Of a stretch of 64,000 bases of DNA, positions 51,192 to 61,517 are shown one piece after another. The DNA is from Bryobacteraceae bacterium. Its GTDB lineage: Bacteria; Acidobacteriota; Terriglobia; Bryobacterales; Bryobacteraceae. The notes beneath the pieces were generated by a model. That model worked only from the letters and a program-made list of their open reading frames with translations, was not told the origin of the DNA and made no database searches. Location of the stretch: contig JAHCHE010000002.1 in the NCBI GenBank assembly GCA_026129905.1, positions 341,163-405,162 on the forward strand, read 5' to 3'. Within the stretch, counting starts at the first letter, position 1. Every line of letters begins with the position of its first letter. Position numbers and translations under genes: made by a program.

Positions 51192-52076
51192 ATGAAGGTT
51201 GCTCGCGTTCTCGCCATCGTTTCTTTCGTTTTCGTCTTCCTTCCGCTCGCCGCGAAAAAGCCGGCAAGCGTCTTCGCTAGGGATAATCTTGTGGCGTGGT
51301 GCATCGTTCCGTTCGACGCCAAACAGCGCAATCCCGAGCAGCGGGCCGAAATGCTCGCGCGCCTGGGAATCGGAAAATTCGCCTACGACTGGCGGGACAA
51401 CAACATCCCGGAGTTCGACCGCGAGGTGGACGCGCTCGAAAAGCACGGCGTTGAATTGACGGCCTTCTGGCTGCCGGTCGGCGCCGATCCGGCCGGCGAC
51501 AAGAACGTCGCGGCCATACTGGATCTGCTGAAGCGCCGCAAGCTGAAGCCGCAGCTTTGGGTGTCGCTCGGCATGGAGAAGGCGCTCGCCGCGCTGCCGC
51601 AGGAACAGAAAGTGGAGGCGGCGGCGAAGCCCATCGCCTGGGTGGCGGCCGAAGCAAAGAAACTGGGCTGTCCGGTGGCGCTATACAACCACGGCGGGTG
51701 GTTCGGCGATCCGGAGAACCAGATCGCCATCATCCGGCGCCTGAAGCTGGACGGCGTGGGGATCGTCTACAACTTCCATCACGGCCGGCCGCATATGGAC
51801 CGTTTCGCCGCCTTGTTCGCGGAAATGCTGCCGTATTTGAAGGCCGTCAATATTAACGGCATGAAGAAGGATGCTCCGATGATTCTGCCGGTCGGCGAAG
51901 GCGACCGCGACGTCGAGATGCTCACCGTCGTCAGGAACAGCGGCTACCGAGGACCGATCGGAATCCTGGGCCACAGGGAAGACCTGGACGCGGAAGTCGC
52001 GCTGCGCGGGAACATCGAGGGACTGAAGAAGACGCTGGCGGCGCTGGGAGACAAAGACGCCCTCAAGACCTACTGA
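51192..52076 (+). CDS. Secreted sugar-isomerase-like TIM-barrel protein
   Basis: 294 aa with signal peptide (VARVLAIVSFVFVFLPLAAK). The body follows the xylose-isomerase/AP-endonuclease-2 plan: RLGIGKFAYDWRDNNIPEFD, VDALEKHGVELTAFWLP, LGCPVALYNHGGWFGDPENQ, VGIVYNFHHGRPHMDRFA, YLKAVNINGMKKD and YRGPIGILGH. His and Glu/Asp residues at strand ends fit a divalent-metal site. Members isomerise or epimerise sugars and polyols. It is divergent from the PLP enzyme (52 bases between starts) and close to the Gfo/Idh/MocA gene, suggesting one pathway. Confidence 0.85.
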   Translation: MKVARVLAIVSFVFVFLPLAAKKPASVFARDNLVAWCIVPFDAKQRNPEQRAEMLARLGIGKFAYDWRDNNIPEFDREVDALEKHGVELTAFWLPVGADPAGDKNVAAILDLLKRRKLKPQLWVSLGMEKALAALPQEQKVEAAAKPIAWVAAEAKKLGCPVALYNHGGWFGDPENQIAIIRRLKLDGVGIVYNFHHGRPHMDRFAALFAEMLPYLKAVNINGMKKDAPMILPVGEGDRDVEMLTVVRNSGYRGPIGILGHREDLDAEVALRGNIEGLKKTLAALGDKDALKTY

Positions 52077-52142
52077 GCGCTAACCGTGCGGCAGCCGGCC
52101 TCCGGCCGAACAACTGCACGTCAGTGAACCCGAAGACGTTCA

Positions 52143-55100
52143 TCAAACGTCTCCTGGAGACTTCAGGTTGGTTTCCGCGGCAGCCCGCGCTTCACTCCAA
52201 TGCTGAATGCAGGCGGCAAGCTGCTCGAAGACGACCGGCTTGGGAAGGTAGTCGTCCATGCCGGCGGCAAGGCAGCGCTCGCGGTCGCCTTCCATGGCGT
52301 TGGCGGTCATGGCGACAATCACGGGCCCGCCGTTCGGGCAGCGCCGGCGCAGCAGGCGCGTTGCCTCGAAGCCGTCCATCTCCGGCATCTGACAGTCCAT
52401 CAACACGAGATCGAAGGATTCTCGCTCGAAAGCGTCCAGGGCTTGGCGGCCGTTCGCCGCCGGGACGACCGTGTGGCCCATGCGCTGGAGCATGGTTGCG
52501 GCCACCTTTACGTTCACTGCGTTGTCCTCGGCCAGCAGAATCCGCAGGGGCGGGCCTGGCGAAGCGGTCTCCGGGCCTGGTTCGGCCCTGGTTGCCGAGG
52601 GCGCGTCCGCCGCCGGCAGGGGCACGCGAAACCGAAAGCGCGATCCCACGCCCAACTCGCTCGCGACGTCGATGCCGCCGTTCATGTGCTCGGCCAGGCT
52701 CTTCGAGATCGCAAGGCCCAGTCCGCTGCCGCCGTAGCGGCGCGCCGCCGACGAGTCCGCCTGGCTGAATTTCTGGAAGAGCAGGCGGATCTGGTCTTCC
52801 GCCAGGCCGATGCCGGTATCGCGGACGACGAATTCGACCTCCCACGTCCCGCCCTCGGCGCGCCGGCCGCCAAGCGCCAACTCGACGGAACCTCTTTCGG
52901 TGAACTTCACGGCGTTGCCCACCAGGTTCACCAGCACCTGCCGGATGCGGGCTTCGTCGGCGGTGAACCATTCGGGAAGCTCCGGCGCGGCGGACCACGA
53001 GAGCGCGAGGCCCTTGGAAAGCGCCGCCTGGTGGAACAGGTCGGTCACCTGGCGCGCCAGGTTGCGCGGGTTCACGGGGCTTAACGACAACGCCAGCTTG
53101 CCGGCTTCGATGCGTGACAGGTCGAGCACGTCGTTCAGCAGCGCCAGTAGCGACCGGCTGGAACTGGAGATGACTTCGGTGAAGCTGCGCTGCTCCTCGT
53201 TCAAGTCGGTCCGCTCGAGCAGACTCAACATGCCGAGCACCCCGTTCATCGGCGTGCGGATCTCGTGGCTCATCGTGGCGAGGAAGTCCGACTTCGCCCT
53301 CGCTCCCGCCTCCGCCTGGCTGCGGGCGCGCTCCAGTTCCGCCGTGCGCTTGGCCACGCGTCGCTCCAGCAGCAGGTTCTGTTGAATCAGGCTGCGCGTC
53401 CGGATCTTCACGATCACGAGCCCGGCCGCAAGCAGCAGGCCGGCGATCAGCAGCGAAAACCAGCCCGTCTCGTAAGCGTGCGGCGGAATCTCGAACTCAA
53501 AGGAAGCCCCCCGCTCGTTCCACACCCCGTCGTTATTGCACGCGAGAACACGAAACCGGTATCGGCCCCGGCCCGGCCGCGTGTAGACGGCGGTATTGAC
53601 CGCGCTGGCTTCCACCCAGCCGGGATCGAAACCTTCCAGCCGGTATCGGTACCGAACCTTGCCAGGTTCCATAAGGCTGGTGGCGATGAACGTGATTTCG
53701 ATGCGCTCCGCGCCGACCGGCAGCGACGGCGTGTTTCTCCAGTCGATCGCGCGGCCATCCACGACGAGTTTCGCGATCAACACCGGAGGAGGCAGCCGGT
53801 TGTCTTTGAGCAATCTCGGCTCCACCCCCACCAGTCCGACCAGGCTCGGAAACCAGAGGGCGTCCGCGGGGCCGCCAGCCGAGCGGTATCCCTGCCTTGC
53901 CACGCCAAAGTTCGCGCTGCGCATGCCGTCGCGCAGATCGAACTGGCGGATCACGCCCGCATCCAGCCGATCGCGGTCCCGTTTCTCCAGCCGGACCAGG
54001 CTCCGCCGGCCTCCCAGCCAGAGGCGCCCTTCGGCGTCCTCGGCAACCTGGTAGTATTCGGACTCGGTATGCGGCAACAATCGCGACAGGTCGTACCAGC
54101 GGATCGGCGGCAAGTGGCCCTCCGTAGCAGGCGGAATGCGGCCAAGGCCTTTTGACGACGCGACCCACAGCGCGCCGGCGGCGTCTTCGTGAACGGCGAA
54201 CACGCTAATGGACGTTCCAATCCCCGCCCCCGGAAACGATTCGCAGCCGGCGAACGAGCATGCCAGCAGCCCATTATCCCAGGTGGTAACAAGAAGACCC
54301 CACCGTGGAGAGTCGTACACCGCACGGATACGGGACGGCTGAACAGCCGATGGCAGCGCAACGGACTCGACGTCGTTGCCGTAGATGCGCCGAAGCGAGT
54401 CGTTTGTGACGACCCAGACGCCGCCCGACCGGCTCCCCGTCAGCGCCCGCACCGACAGCACGTCTTCTCCCGGCAACCGCCGCCTCGCAAAACGCGATGG
54501 TCCCGTCTGAAACGACAGCCCTTGATCGCCCCCCGCCCAGAGGCGCCCCTGAAGGTCCTCGGCAATGGCGAAGATGCTTCCCGGCGGCAATCCGTTTCGC
54601 TCGTCCAGGTGAACGATCTCGCCGCCTGGCAACTGCCTGTCCAGACCCTCGTCCGTACCCACGTTCAGGACCCCTGTGGAGTCGCGAAAGGCCGCGTACA
54701 CCTGGTTGCTCGACAGGCCGTCTTCGGCGGTCAGATTCGCGAACTTCGAGTCCTTGATGCGGTAAAGGCCTTGCCGAGTCGTGCCAATCCACAGGCTGCC
54801 TTCGCGGTCGATGAACATCGCCATCGTGCGCGGCGCAAGCCGGTCTCCCTTGCCGATCATGGCCGAGTACGACCCGCGATGCAGCCGGCCAATTCCCGTG
54901 GCCGAGGAAATCCACAGCGCGTCGTGGTCGTCAAGACTCACGTGGTCCCCGGACGAGGGCCTGTACCCCCGGATCGTCTCCAGCGTTTCGCCGTTCGGCG
55001 CGAGCCGAAGCAAACCTTTCGCCGCTCCAAACCAGATGTCCCCTCGCGAGTTTTCCACCATGAACGGCTGCGTCGCTCCGAAGCCAAACTCGGACGGCAA

Positions 55101-55757
55101 TTCGAACTCGAGCCTGCCGAAGGGGGAAAGGCGGACGACTTCGCCGCTTTTCAGCAGCAGCCAAAGCCGGTCCCGGCGATCGAGGTGGCAGCGCGCAATC
55201 CGGTTCCGCCAGGCGCCCAGGTCCATCGCGTCCCACCGGATGCGGCCCTCGATCCACTGATGGACTCCGTCGTCGGTGACGAGCCAGACGCGTCCTCGCG
55301 AACCGTGGTGAAGCCAGCGCACGGGGCCAAGTGTGCGGCGCCCGTCGCCAAAAATTCTTTCGAAGGACCCGTCCTGCCCGCGCCACACCGTCCCCTCGCG
55401 ATTGCGGAGCCACAGGCTGCCGTCGGCGGCTGCCGAGAAACCCGCCGAAGCGATCCTCTCCAGGCCCGGGATGCGCGTCCGATCGAAGGAAACGAATTCC
55501 CGGCCGTCATAGCGCACGACGGCCGCGGGCGTAGCCAGCCAGAGGTAGCCGTCCGGAGTCTGGGCAATGCCCAGGATGGTCTCCTCGGGGAAACCGTCCC
55601 GGCCGCTCCAGTAGTCGAGCGAATAACGATTGGCAGGCTGTCCCGGCTCCAACGCGACGGCGGGCGCCGCCCCGATCCACAGGGCCAGGCAGAGCGGGAA
55701 CACGGCCGGGCAGCGGCGGCCCAAGAAACAACGACCCACTGAGCTGCTTATCGGCAT
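52143..55757 (-). CDS. Hybrid two-component sensor kinase with propeller input domain
   Basis: 1204 aa. Signal peptide; then a double beta-propeller of two-component-regulator repeats ([60 protein letters not shown]), a Y_Y_Y domain ([20 protein letters not shown]), one membrane helix near 740 and a coiled coil. The kinase core has His831 in [15 protein letters not shown]-box [14 protein letters not shown], and [10 protein letters not shown] and [15 protein letters not shown]-terminal receiver holds the acceptor Asp1121 in [15 protein letters not shown]. This resembles hybrid sensors of polysaccharide breakdown products in Bacteroidota, but here without a DNA-binding domain. It may sense a periplasmic glycan. 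Confidence 0.92.
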   Translation of the reverse strand: MPISSSVGRCFLGRRCPAVFPLCLALWIGAAPAVALEPGQPANRYSLDYWSGRDGFPEETILGIAQTPDGYLWLATPAAVVRYDGREFVSFDRTRIPGLERIASAGFSAAADGSLWLRNREGTVWRGQDGSFERIFGDGRRTLGPVRWLHHGSRGRVWLVTDDGVHQWIEGRIRWDAMDLGAWRNRIARCHLDRRDRLWLLLKSGEVVRLSPFGRLEFELPSEFGFGATQPFMVENSRGDIWFGAAKGLLRLAPNGETLETIRGYRPSSGDHVSLDDHDALWISSATGIGRLHRGSYSAMIGKGDRLAPRTMAMFIDREGSLWIGTTRQGLYRIKDSKFANLTAEDGLSSNQVYAAFRDSTGVLNVGTDEGLDRQLPGGEIVHLDERNGLPPGSIFAIAEDLQGRLWAGGDQGLSFQTGPSRFARRRLPGEDVLSVRALTGSRSGGVWVVTNDSLRRIYGNDVESVALPSAVQPSRIRAVYDSPRWGLLVTTWDNGLLACSFAGCESFPGAGIGTSISVFAVHEDAAGALWVASSKGLGRIPPATEGHLPPIRWYDLSRLLPHTESEYYQVAEDAEGRLWLGGRRSLVRLEKRDRDRLDAGVIRQFDLRDGMRSANFGVARQGYRSAGGPADALWFPSLVGLVGVEPRLLKDNRLPPPVLIAKLVVDGRAIDWRNTPSLPVGAERIEITFIATSLMEPGKVRYRYRLEGFDPGWVEASAVNTAVYTRPGRGRYRFRVLACNNDGVWNERGASFEFEIPPHAYETGWFSLLIAGLLLAAGLVIVKIRTRSLIQQNLLLERRVAKRTAELERARSQAEAGARAKSDFLATMSHEIRTPMNGVLGMLSLLERTDLNEEQRSFTEVISSSSRSLLALLNDVLDLSRIEAGKLALSLSPVNPRNLARQVTDLFHQAALSKGLALSWSAAPELPEWFTADEARIRQVLVNLVGNAVKFTERGSVELALGGRRAEGGTWEVEFVVRDTGIGLAEDQIRLLFQKFSQADSSAARRYGGSGLGLAISKSLAEHMNGGIDVASELGVGSRFRFRVPLPAADAPSATRAEPGPETASPGPPLRILLAEDNAVNVKVAATMLQRMGHTVVPAANGRQALDAFERESFDLVLMDCQMPEMDGFEATRLLRRRCPNGGPVIVAMTANAMEGDRERCLAAGMDDYLPKPVVFEQLAACIQHWSEARAAAETNLKSPGDV

Positions 55758-55817
55758 CCACCCGCGTTTCCTGAAGCCGCCCCTATGCCTACGCGCGCAA
55801 GATGCTCGCTGAGCGGA

Positions 55818-57344
55818 TTAGCCCTTGCCCTCGTTTTGAATCCAGCGCTCCACTCCGGCCAGTTCCTTGTTCACCCAGTAGTCTTCCCAGTCGATCGTCT
55901 CGGGCGACCACGGCAGCAGGCGCCGGTCTTCCTCGGTCAGGGAGGCGCGCGCCGAACGCATGTTCTCGGCTTCGAAAATGAAGCGGTTGTCATACATGAA
56001 GGGCCGGTACAACTCCAGCGCCTGGTCCCGCACCGCCGCCTTCAGGCTCGCCGAACGGAACGAGGCTGCCAGTCCCCGGAACGTCTGCTCTCCGGGCAGC
56101 CCGGTACGTTGCGCCATCCGCCGCAGCGCTGCCGCGAAGTGCTGCAAGCGCGTGAGGTTCTTCTGCTGCCGCCGCCCCCGCTCCATCACTTCCTCCGGCG
56201 TTAGGACGCGGACGCCTTGCGGCCCGCCGAAGGGGAGTCGGGCCAGACCGTTGGCGTTCTGCGCGCGGCGCCGGCATTCCTTGTAGAGCACCTTCACCAG
56301 TTCGCCGAAGTAAATCGGGTTCGCGTCGGCGGTGCTGACATGGTAGACCTTCTCCGCGCGTCCGTTCAGCAGCAGAGTCGCCACGATCAGAATCGCCGTG
56401 GCCACCTGGTCCACCGGAACTACCTCCATCGGCGCGTCCTCGCGCACCGCCCAGTGGCGCAACCCGTTGATGGCCATGATGACCAGCGGCGCGGCGGTTC
56501 GGCCTCCTTCCACCCAGCCGGGGAAGGGAAACTCCAGCGCCGCCTCGACGATGGCCGGACGCACGATGGTGAAGTCAAGGTCGTCCTGGGCCGCGAGCAG
56601 TTGCTCGCCCAGGCTCTTGGTATAGGTGTAGGTGTTGGTCCAGCCCCACTGCGCGGCGCGCTGCGATCCGAGGTCGCTGAGCTTCTGGCTCAGTTCCCGG
56701 GACCGCTTGCGGCTGCCGTTGGTGTGGCTCGAGGCGTACGCCTCGCGGATGCGCTCCCGCATGTAGCGGATTTCGCGGTCGTGATGAAAGCCCCGGTCGT
56801 GGCGGCCTTTGCGCCGCGGGTAGAACCCCACGATCGGCTCGGACTCTTCGATGAAGCCGTCCGATTCCCCGCAGACGAAACAGGTGGATACGTGCGCCAG
56901 CTTTGCCCCGATCCGCCGGGCCAGCCCCGCCGCGTTCTCGACGCCGTCGACGTTGGAGAGAAACGATTCGTCCACGGGCGGGAAGAACTCCACCAGTCCG
57001 GCGCAGTTCAGGACCAGGCCAAGGTTTCCGGTCAGATCGTCGAGCGTCTGGCTTGGAACGCCGCAGTCCGGCTGGCCCACGTCGCCCGTCACCAGGTTTA
57101 CTTTTTCGCGGATGTGCTCCAGGCCGAGCTTCTCCACCAGCGGCGCCAGCGGCGGCGAGCGCAGAACTTCCTTCTCAAACCGCTCCTGAGGCGTGGCGCG
57201 GCGCTTGCCCCGCATCAGGATGTGTACGCGCCGCAGTTCCGGGAACCGGTCGAGCAGCATGCCGAGGATGACCTTTCCCAGAAATCCGTTGGCGCCCGCC
57301 AAAAGGATCTCGTGCCGGCGAAAGGTCTCGCGCGCAGTCAGCAA
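55818..57344 (-). CDS. Fatty-acyl-CoA-reductase-like NAD(P)-binding protein
   Basis: 508 aa. The start is a TTG at 57344 with AGGAG about ten bases upstream. The Rossmann motif GANGFLGKVILGMLLDRFPE and the block VNLVTGDVGQPDCGV mark the NAD_binding_4 (male-sterility/FAR) family; the catalytic pair is in NTYTYTKSLGEQLL (Tyr-X3-Lys), followed by FTIVRPAIVEAALEFPFPGW. A C-terminal region of about 180 residues is less conserved. Family enzymes reduce acyl-CoA or acyl-ACP to alcohols or aldehydes, as in wax or ether-lipid synthesis. Both are plausible in acidobacteria. It is divergent from the gluzincin gene. Confidence 0.87.
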   Translation of the reverse strand: MLTARETFRRHEILLAGANGFLGKVILGMLLDRFPELRRVHILMRGKRRATPQERFEKEVLRSPPLAPLVEKLGLEHIREKVNLVTGDVGQPDCGVPSQTLDDLTGNLGLVLNCAGLVEFFPPVDESFLSNVDGVENAAGLARRIGAKLAHVSTCFVCGESDGFIEESEPIVGFYPRRKGRHDRGFHHDREIRYMRERIREAYASSHTNGSRKRSRELSQKLSDLGSQRAAQWGWTNTYTYTKSLGEQLLAAQDDLDFTIVRPAIVEAALEFPFPGWVEGGRTAAPLVIMAINGLRHWAVREDAPMEVVPVDQVATAILIVATLLLNGRAEKVYHVSTADANPIYFGELVKVLYKECRRRAQNANGLARLPFGGPQGVRVLTPEEVMERGRRQQKNLTRLQHFAAALRRMAQRTGLPGEQTFRGLAASFRSASLKAAVRDQALELYRPFMYDNRFIFEAENMRSARASLTEEDRRLLPWSPETIDWEDYWVNKELAGVERWIQNEGKG

Positions 57345-57446
57345 AAACGAACCACTCCTCTTTCGCGGCCGGCGCCGGGCAGCCAGGCCGGACTCGCGGA
57401 TAAATCCCTCCTATTCTAGGGTATTCACCCGGCAGACGGGGGGACC

Positions 57447-58670
57447 GTGGAAAGGCACCATCGTAGCATGGGCCTGCTTGCCGTTGCGCCCGCGGCCGCG
57501 CTGATGATGAGCCACGTCGTGCTCCAGGATCGCCTGCCTCTGCGCGAAGGCTGTGGCCCGGACGAACGCGTCGTCGCCTTTCTCAGTCGCGGCGATCCGG
57601 TCGCCATTCAGTTCGCCGTCGCCGGAGAAGGCGGGACCTGTTACAAGGTCAACGCGGCGGCCGGCGGACGGACGGGCTATGTAAGCGCCGCAGCGGTCTC
57701 CGGGGTCGAGCAGTTCGAGCGCGAACGGCGAGCCGCGCCCGCCATTGCGTTCCGGGCGGAGACCGCGGTTGTTCGGACCGCCGCCATGTCTCCTGCCGCC
57801 GGCCCCGCCGGTCCCAGGGCGGCCATGCTGATCGAGCGTAACCGGCCGGCCGAGGCGCTGGAGGCGCTCGAAGCGGCCCTGCGGACCAACGGCTCGGATC
57901 CCGGCCTGCTCTCTTTGGCCGGCTATGCGGCTTACCGGGGCGACGACATGGCCCGTGCGATGGACTATTGGCGCAAGTCGCTGGCCCTGCAGCCGAATCC
58001 AGCCGTCGAGCGCCTCTACCTGGCTGCCGAGCGCGAAGCCCGCGAGGACACCAGCGGCGAGAAGCTGATCGGCGCCCGCTTCGTCCTCCGCTACCCGCGC
58101 GGCCGGATGGAGCCTGCGGCCGCCCGTGCCCTGTCCGGCCGCCTCGACCAGGAGTTCGCGCGCATCTCGGCGGAACTCGGCTGCGAGGCGTCCGAGCGCA
58201 TCGTCGCCATCGTGCAGTCGCCCGAGGAATACCGCCGGACCACGGAGGCGGCCGAGTGGAGCGCCGGGCAGTTCAACGGCCGGATCCGCGTGGCGGATTT
58301 CGGTTCCGGGGAGGCGGAGCGGACGTTTTCGCACGAGATCGTTCATGCCTGTCTGGCCGCCATGGGCGACTTTCCGCAGTGGCTGCACGAGGGGCTGGCG
58401 CAGAAACTCTCCGGCCGAACGCTCAGCGAAGCCGAATTGGGCGCCCTGAAGCGGCAGGCCCGCGCCGGCGGACTGCCGCGGCTGGGAAACCTCTCCCAGA
58501 CGTGGTCGCGGCTGAGCGCTTCTCACGCCGCCATGGCCTATAACGCCGCCCTCGCCGCGACGGAACTCTTCTATCAGCGCCACGCCGCCATCGGACCGCG
58601 CAACCTCCTCCGCGACCCGCGCCTCATTCCACAGATCGCGGCCGACCTCGACCGCGCCCTGCGCGAGTGA
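57447..58670 (+). CDS. Secreted peptidase-MA-like gluzincin
   Basis: 407 aa from GTG 57447, which follows GGGGGG; ATG 57468 would shorten it by seven residues. A short signal (LLAVAPAAALMMSH) is followed by an SH3-like segment (FAVAGEGGTCYKVNAAAGGR), a TPR pair (AEALEALEAALRTNGSDPGL) and a C-terminal zincin: SHEIVHACL with His296, Glu297 and His300, and third ligand Glu315 in WLHEGLAQKLSG. This is the MA-like (DUF1570-type) arrangement. It is probably a periplasmic protease of unknown target. It faces away from the acyl reductase; a -10-like TATTCT lies near 57412. Confidence 0.84.
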   Translation: MERHHRSMGLLAVAPAAALMMSHVVLQDRLPLREGCGPDERVVAFLSRGDPVAIQFAVAGEGGTCYKVNAAAGGRTGYVSAAAVSGVEQFERERRAAPAIAFRAETAVVRTAAMSPAAGPAGPRAAMLIERNRPAEALEALEAALRTNGSDPGLLSLAGYAAYRGDDMARAMDYWRKSLALQPNPAVERLYLAAEREAREDTSGEKLIGARFVLRYPRGRMEPAAARALSGRLDQEFARISAELGCEASERIVAIVQSPEEYRRTTEAAEWSAGQFNGRIRVADFGSGEAERTFSHEIVHACLAAMGDFPQWLHEGLAQKLSGRTLSEAELGALKRQARAGGLPRLGNLSQTWSRLSASHAAMAYNAALAATELFYQRHAAIGPRNLLRDPRLIPQIAADLDRALRE

Positions 58671-58705
58671 CGGCGCGGGTCGCCCTCCGTATACTGAAGC
58701 AGTAG

Positions 58706-60631
58706 ATGAGTCAGCGGACGCAGGCGCCGGGGGTGAAGCAGTTTTTTCGTCCCGGCGGAATCCTGTCGAAATGGCATCCCAATTACGAGTTCCGGCGGGG
58801 ACAGCTCGAGATGGCCGAGGCGGTGGAAGCGGCGCTCGCCGAAAACCGTCCGCTCATCGTCGAAGCCGGCACCGGCACGGGCAAGACCCTGGCCTACCTC
58901 GTCCCGGCCATCCTGTCCGGCAAGCGCGTGGTGGTCTCCACCGGTACGAAAAATCTGCAGGACCAGCTCTTTTACAAGGACGTCCCGTTTCTTCAGAATC
59001 ATTTCTCCACCCCTCTTCGCGTCGCCTACATGAAGGGGCGGAATAATTATGCCTGCCGGCAGAAAATTTACGATGCGGATCGCGAGCAAATCCTGGCCGG
59101 CCTCGAGGAATTCGCCGACTTTCAGATCATTCGAGACTGGGAAAAGACGACGGAAACCGGAGACCGCGCGGAAATCGCGAAACTGCCCGAGGCGAGTTCC
59201 GCGTGGGCCAAGATCGACGCCCGGCGCGAGATGTGCTCCGGCCAGAAGTGCCCGCAATTCTACCGCTGTTTTATCACCCAGATGCTCCAGCGCGCGCATG
59301 AGAGCAATATCGTCATCGTCAATCACTACTTGTTTTTCGCCGACCTGGCCCTGCGCGAGGGTGAATCGGGCGGCGTGATACCGGATTACGACGCGGTCGT
59401 TTTCGACGAGGCGCACGAGATCGAGGACGTGGCGGGCCAGTATTTCGGACTCTCGATCAGCAACCACCAGGTGCAGGAACTGCGGCGCGACGTCGCGGCG
59501 GTGGCGCGGCGAAAAGGGTTCGGCAGCGAAGACCTGGACCAGGTGCTCGAACAGCTCGAGATCTGCTCGGACCAGTTCTTCGCCCTGTTCCGGGACGAGG
59601 GCCGGCAGGGCTTCGCTGGACGGCAGACGTTCCTGGAGCGGCACGCCGCGGAGTACGGCGACCTGATGCGCGCGCTCGACATACTCCGGGCTTTCCTCGA
59701 GCAGATCAAGAACGCGCCCGACGAGGTGATTCCCCTGTTCAGCCGCGCGGTGGAACTGCCCTCGAAGCTCCGCTTCTGGATGGAATCCGAGGAACGGACG
59801 CACGTCTACTGGGTGGAACGCAGGGGCCGCTCCTGCTTTCTCCAGGCCACGCCCATCGACGTCTCCCCACTGCTCGAAAAGAAACTTTTCAACGAGGTGG
59901 GCCCCGTGATTCTGACCTCGGCCACGCTGGCGGTCGCCGGCGGATTCGATTATGTCGAGCGCCGCCTGGGCGTGCGGCATCCGCGGACGCTGATCGTTTC
60001 CGGCGCGTTCCAATACGAGAAGCAGGCGCTGCTCTACATCCCCGAGGAAATGCCGGACCCGCGGGACCCCGGCTTTGTGCCCGCAGCCTCGGAAGCGGTT
60101 CTGCGGCTTCTGCGGCTGAGCCGAGGCCGCGCGTTCGTGCTGTTCACCAGCTACCAGCAGATGCAGGCGGTGTACGACCGCGTATCGTTCGAAACCGAAT
60201 ACCCGACGCTGCTCCAGGGTACGGGACCGCGGAGCGCGCTGCTGGACGAGTTCCGCTCGACGCCCAACTGCGTGCTGTTCGCCACCTCCGCCTTCTGGCA
60301 GGGCGTCGATGTGCCGGGCGAACAGCTTAGCTGCGTTATCATAGATAAGCTGCCGTTCGCGGTCCCGAGCGACCCGGTGGTTGCCGCGCGCATTCAGGCG
60401 GTCCGCGACGAGGGGGGAAGCCCATTCTACGAGTACCAGGTTCCGCAGGCCGCTCTCTCCCTCAAGCAGGGTTTCGGCCGGTTGATCCGCAGCCGGTCCG
60501 ACCGCGGCGTTCTGGCGCTGCTGGACAACCGGATCACCAGGATGCGATACGGCAAGGTGTTCTTCGACAGCCTGCCGGATTACGGCTTCACCACCAGGCT
60601 GGAGGACATCGAGAAGTTCTTCCATGTTTGA
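58706..60631 (+). CDS. dinG: DinG/YoaA-type ATP-dependent DNA helicase
   Basis: 641 aa. Superfamily 2, XPD-like. Walker A VEAGTGTGKTLAYLVPAI; iron-sulfur cysteines in NNYACRQ and EMCSGQKCPQFYRC; Walker B with VVFDEAHEIEDV; motif III VILTSATLAVAGG; motif V/VI TSAFWQGVDVPGEQL and LKQGFGRLIRSRSDRG. It unwinds 5'-3' on forks, R-loops and repair intermediates. No exonuclease domain is present, as in YoaA. TATACT about 11 bases before the ATG suggests a very short leader. It overlaps queD by eight bases. Confidence 0.94.
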   Translation: MSQRTQAPGVKQFFRPGGILSKWHPNYEFRRGQLEMAEAVEAALAENRPLIVEAGTGTGKTLAYLVPAILSGKRVVVSTGTKNLQDQLFYKDVPFLQNHFSTPLRVAYMKGRNNYACRQKIYDADREQILAGLEEFADFQIIRDWEKTTETGDRAEIAKLPEASSAWAKIDARREMCSGQKCPQFYRCFITQMLQRAHESNIVIVNHYLFFADLALREGESGGVIPDYDAVVFDEAHEIEDVAGQYFGLSISNHQVQELRRDVAAVARRKGFGSEDLDQVLEQLEICSDQFFALFRDEGRQGFAGRQTFLERHAAEYGDLMRALDILRAFLEQIKNAPDEVIPLFSRAVELPSKLRFWMESEERTHVYWVERRGRSCFLQATPIDVSPLLEKKLFNEVGPVILTSATLAVAGGFDYVERRLGVRHPRTLIVSGAFQYEKQALLYIPEEMPDPRDPGFVPAASEAVLRLLRLSRGRAFVLFTSYQQMQAVYDRVSFETEYPTLLQGTGPRSALLDEFRSTPNCVLFATSAFWQGVDVPGEQLSCVIIDKLPFAVPSDPVVAARIQAVRDEGGSPFYEYQVPQAALSLKQGFGRLIRSRSDRGVLALLDNRITRMRYGKVFFDSLPDYGFTTRLEDIEKFFHV

Positions 60632-61001
60632 AGTAGCGGTTGAGCAGACCTTCGCCGCGGGGCACGCCCTGCGCGGTTATAAGGGCAAGTGCGAGAACGT
60701 GCACGGCCACAACTACCGGGTCCGCGTCACGCTCGAGGGCGAGCGCCTGAACTCCATCGGGCTGCTGGTGGATTTCGTCGAGGTCAAGCGGCTGATGCGG
60801 GCCGCCGTCGACTACCTGGACCACAAGTTCGTCAACGACCTGCCTCCGTTCGACACGATCAACCCTTCGGCGGAGAATATGGCCCGGTTCTTCTACGACG
60901 AGGTCCAGAAGGGGCTCGCCGCCTCGGGCGACGTCCCCGCCCGCATCCAGCAGGTGCAGGTTTGGGAGACCGACACGTCGGTGGCCACCTACCGTCCGTA
61001 G
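60624..61001 (+). CDS. queD: 6-carboxytetrahydropterin synthase / PTPS family
   Basis: 125 aa. Zinc histidines His14 (AAGHAL), His27 and His29 (ENVHGHNYRV) and the catalytic Cys23 are present, and the pterin-anchoring Glu is in VWETDTSVATY. The single-residue context KCENVHGH is that of QueD, which makes 6-carboxytetrahydropterin from dihydroneopterin triphosphate for queuosine. The start lies inside the last eight bases of dinG, so the two are co-translated. No other queuosine gene is in the window. Confidence 0.92.
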   Translation: MFEVAVEQTFAAGHALRGYKGKCENVHGHNYRVRVTLEGERLNSIGLLVDFVEVKRLMRAAVDYLDHKFVNDLPPFDTINPSAENMARFFYDEVQKGLAASGDVPARIQQVQVWETDTSVATYRP

Positions 61002-61046
61002 GTGGGTCCGCCGCGAGCGCCTTGTTCTCGCGAGCGCCTTGCTATC

Positions 61047-61517
61047 ATGATCCGCATGATGAAAACGGCCCTCTTGCTCCTCGCAGCGGTGACCATTCTG
61101 TCCGCCGTCGACCTGCCCACCAAGCGGTGGCTGAATCTCGCGGCGATCAAAAAGCTGGCCTCGGCCGCCGAGGCCGAAGCGCAGAAGCGCAACGTCCAGG
61201 TAACGCTCTGCATCGTCGATGAAAGCGGCAACCTGCTCTTTCTTCAGAAGGCAGACGGCGCCGGCCTGAACACCATTCAGTTCGCCCAGCGCAAAGCCCG
61301 GCATGCTGCGCTCTACGGGCGGCCATCCCATGCGGCCGCCGAACAGCTCAAGGGCGGCAACATGCAGGTGCTCGCCTTCCCCGACGCCTTCCCGAACCAG
61401 GGCGGGCTCCCCATCAAGGTGGACGGCCAGACCATCGGCGCCATGGCCGCCAGCGGCGCGCCTTCGGAAGTGGATGAAGCCATCGTGCAGGCCGCCATCG
61501 ACGCGCTGCTGAAGTGA
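61047..61517 (+). CDS. Exported GlcG/HbpS-family protein
   Basis: 156 aa with a signal peptide (TALLLLAAVTILSAVD). The body matches the GlcG/HbpS (DUF336) fold: AEAEAQKRNVQVTLCIVDES, GNLLFLQKADGAGLNTIQFA, RKARHAALYGRPS and GGLPIKVDGQTIGAMAASGA. Members bind haem or cob(II)alamin-type ligands or act in glycolate and PduO-like pathways. The role here is unknown. It ends in a GTGA overlap with the next gene. Confidence 0.85.
   Translation: MIRMMKTALLLLAAVTILSAVDLPTKRWLNLAAIKKLASAAEAEAQKRNVQVTLCIVDESGNLLFLQKADGAGLNTIQFAQRKARHAALYGRPSHAAAEQLKGGNMQVLAFPDAFPNQGGLPIKVDGQTIGAMAASGAPSEVDEAIVQAAIDALLK

Noticed and set aside
52093..52113. Terminator between the TIM-barrel gene and the sensor kinase gene
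   Set aside because: The stem CGGCC/GGCCG is only five base pairs with no T tract, too weak in this GC-rich context.
58574..60625. Open minus-strand frame of 683 codons opposite dinG
   Set aside because: dinG has every helicase motif; the opposite frame has no family features and extends into the gluzincin gene.
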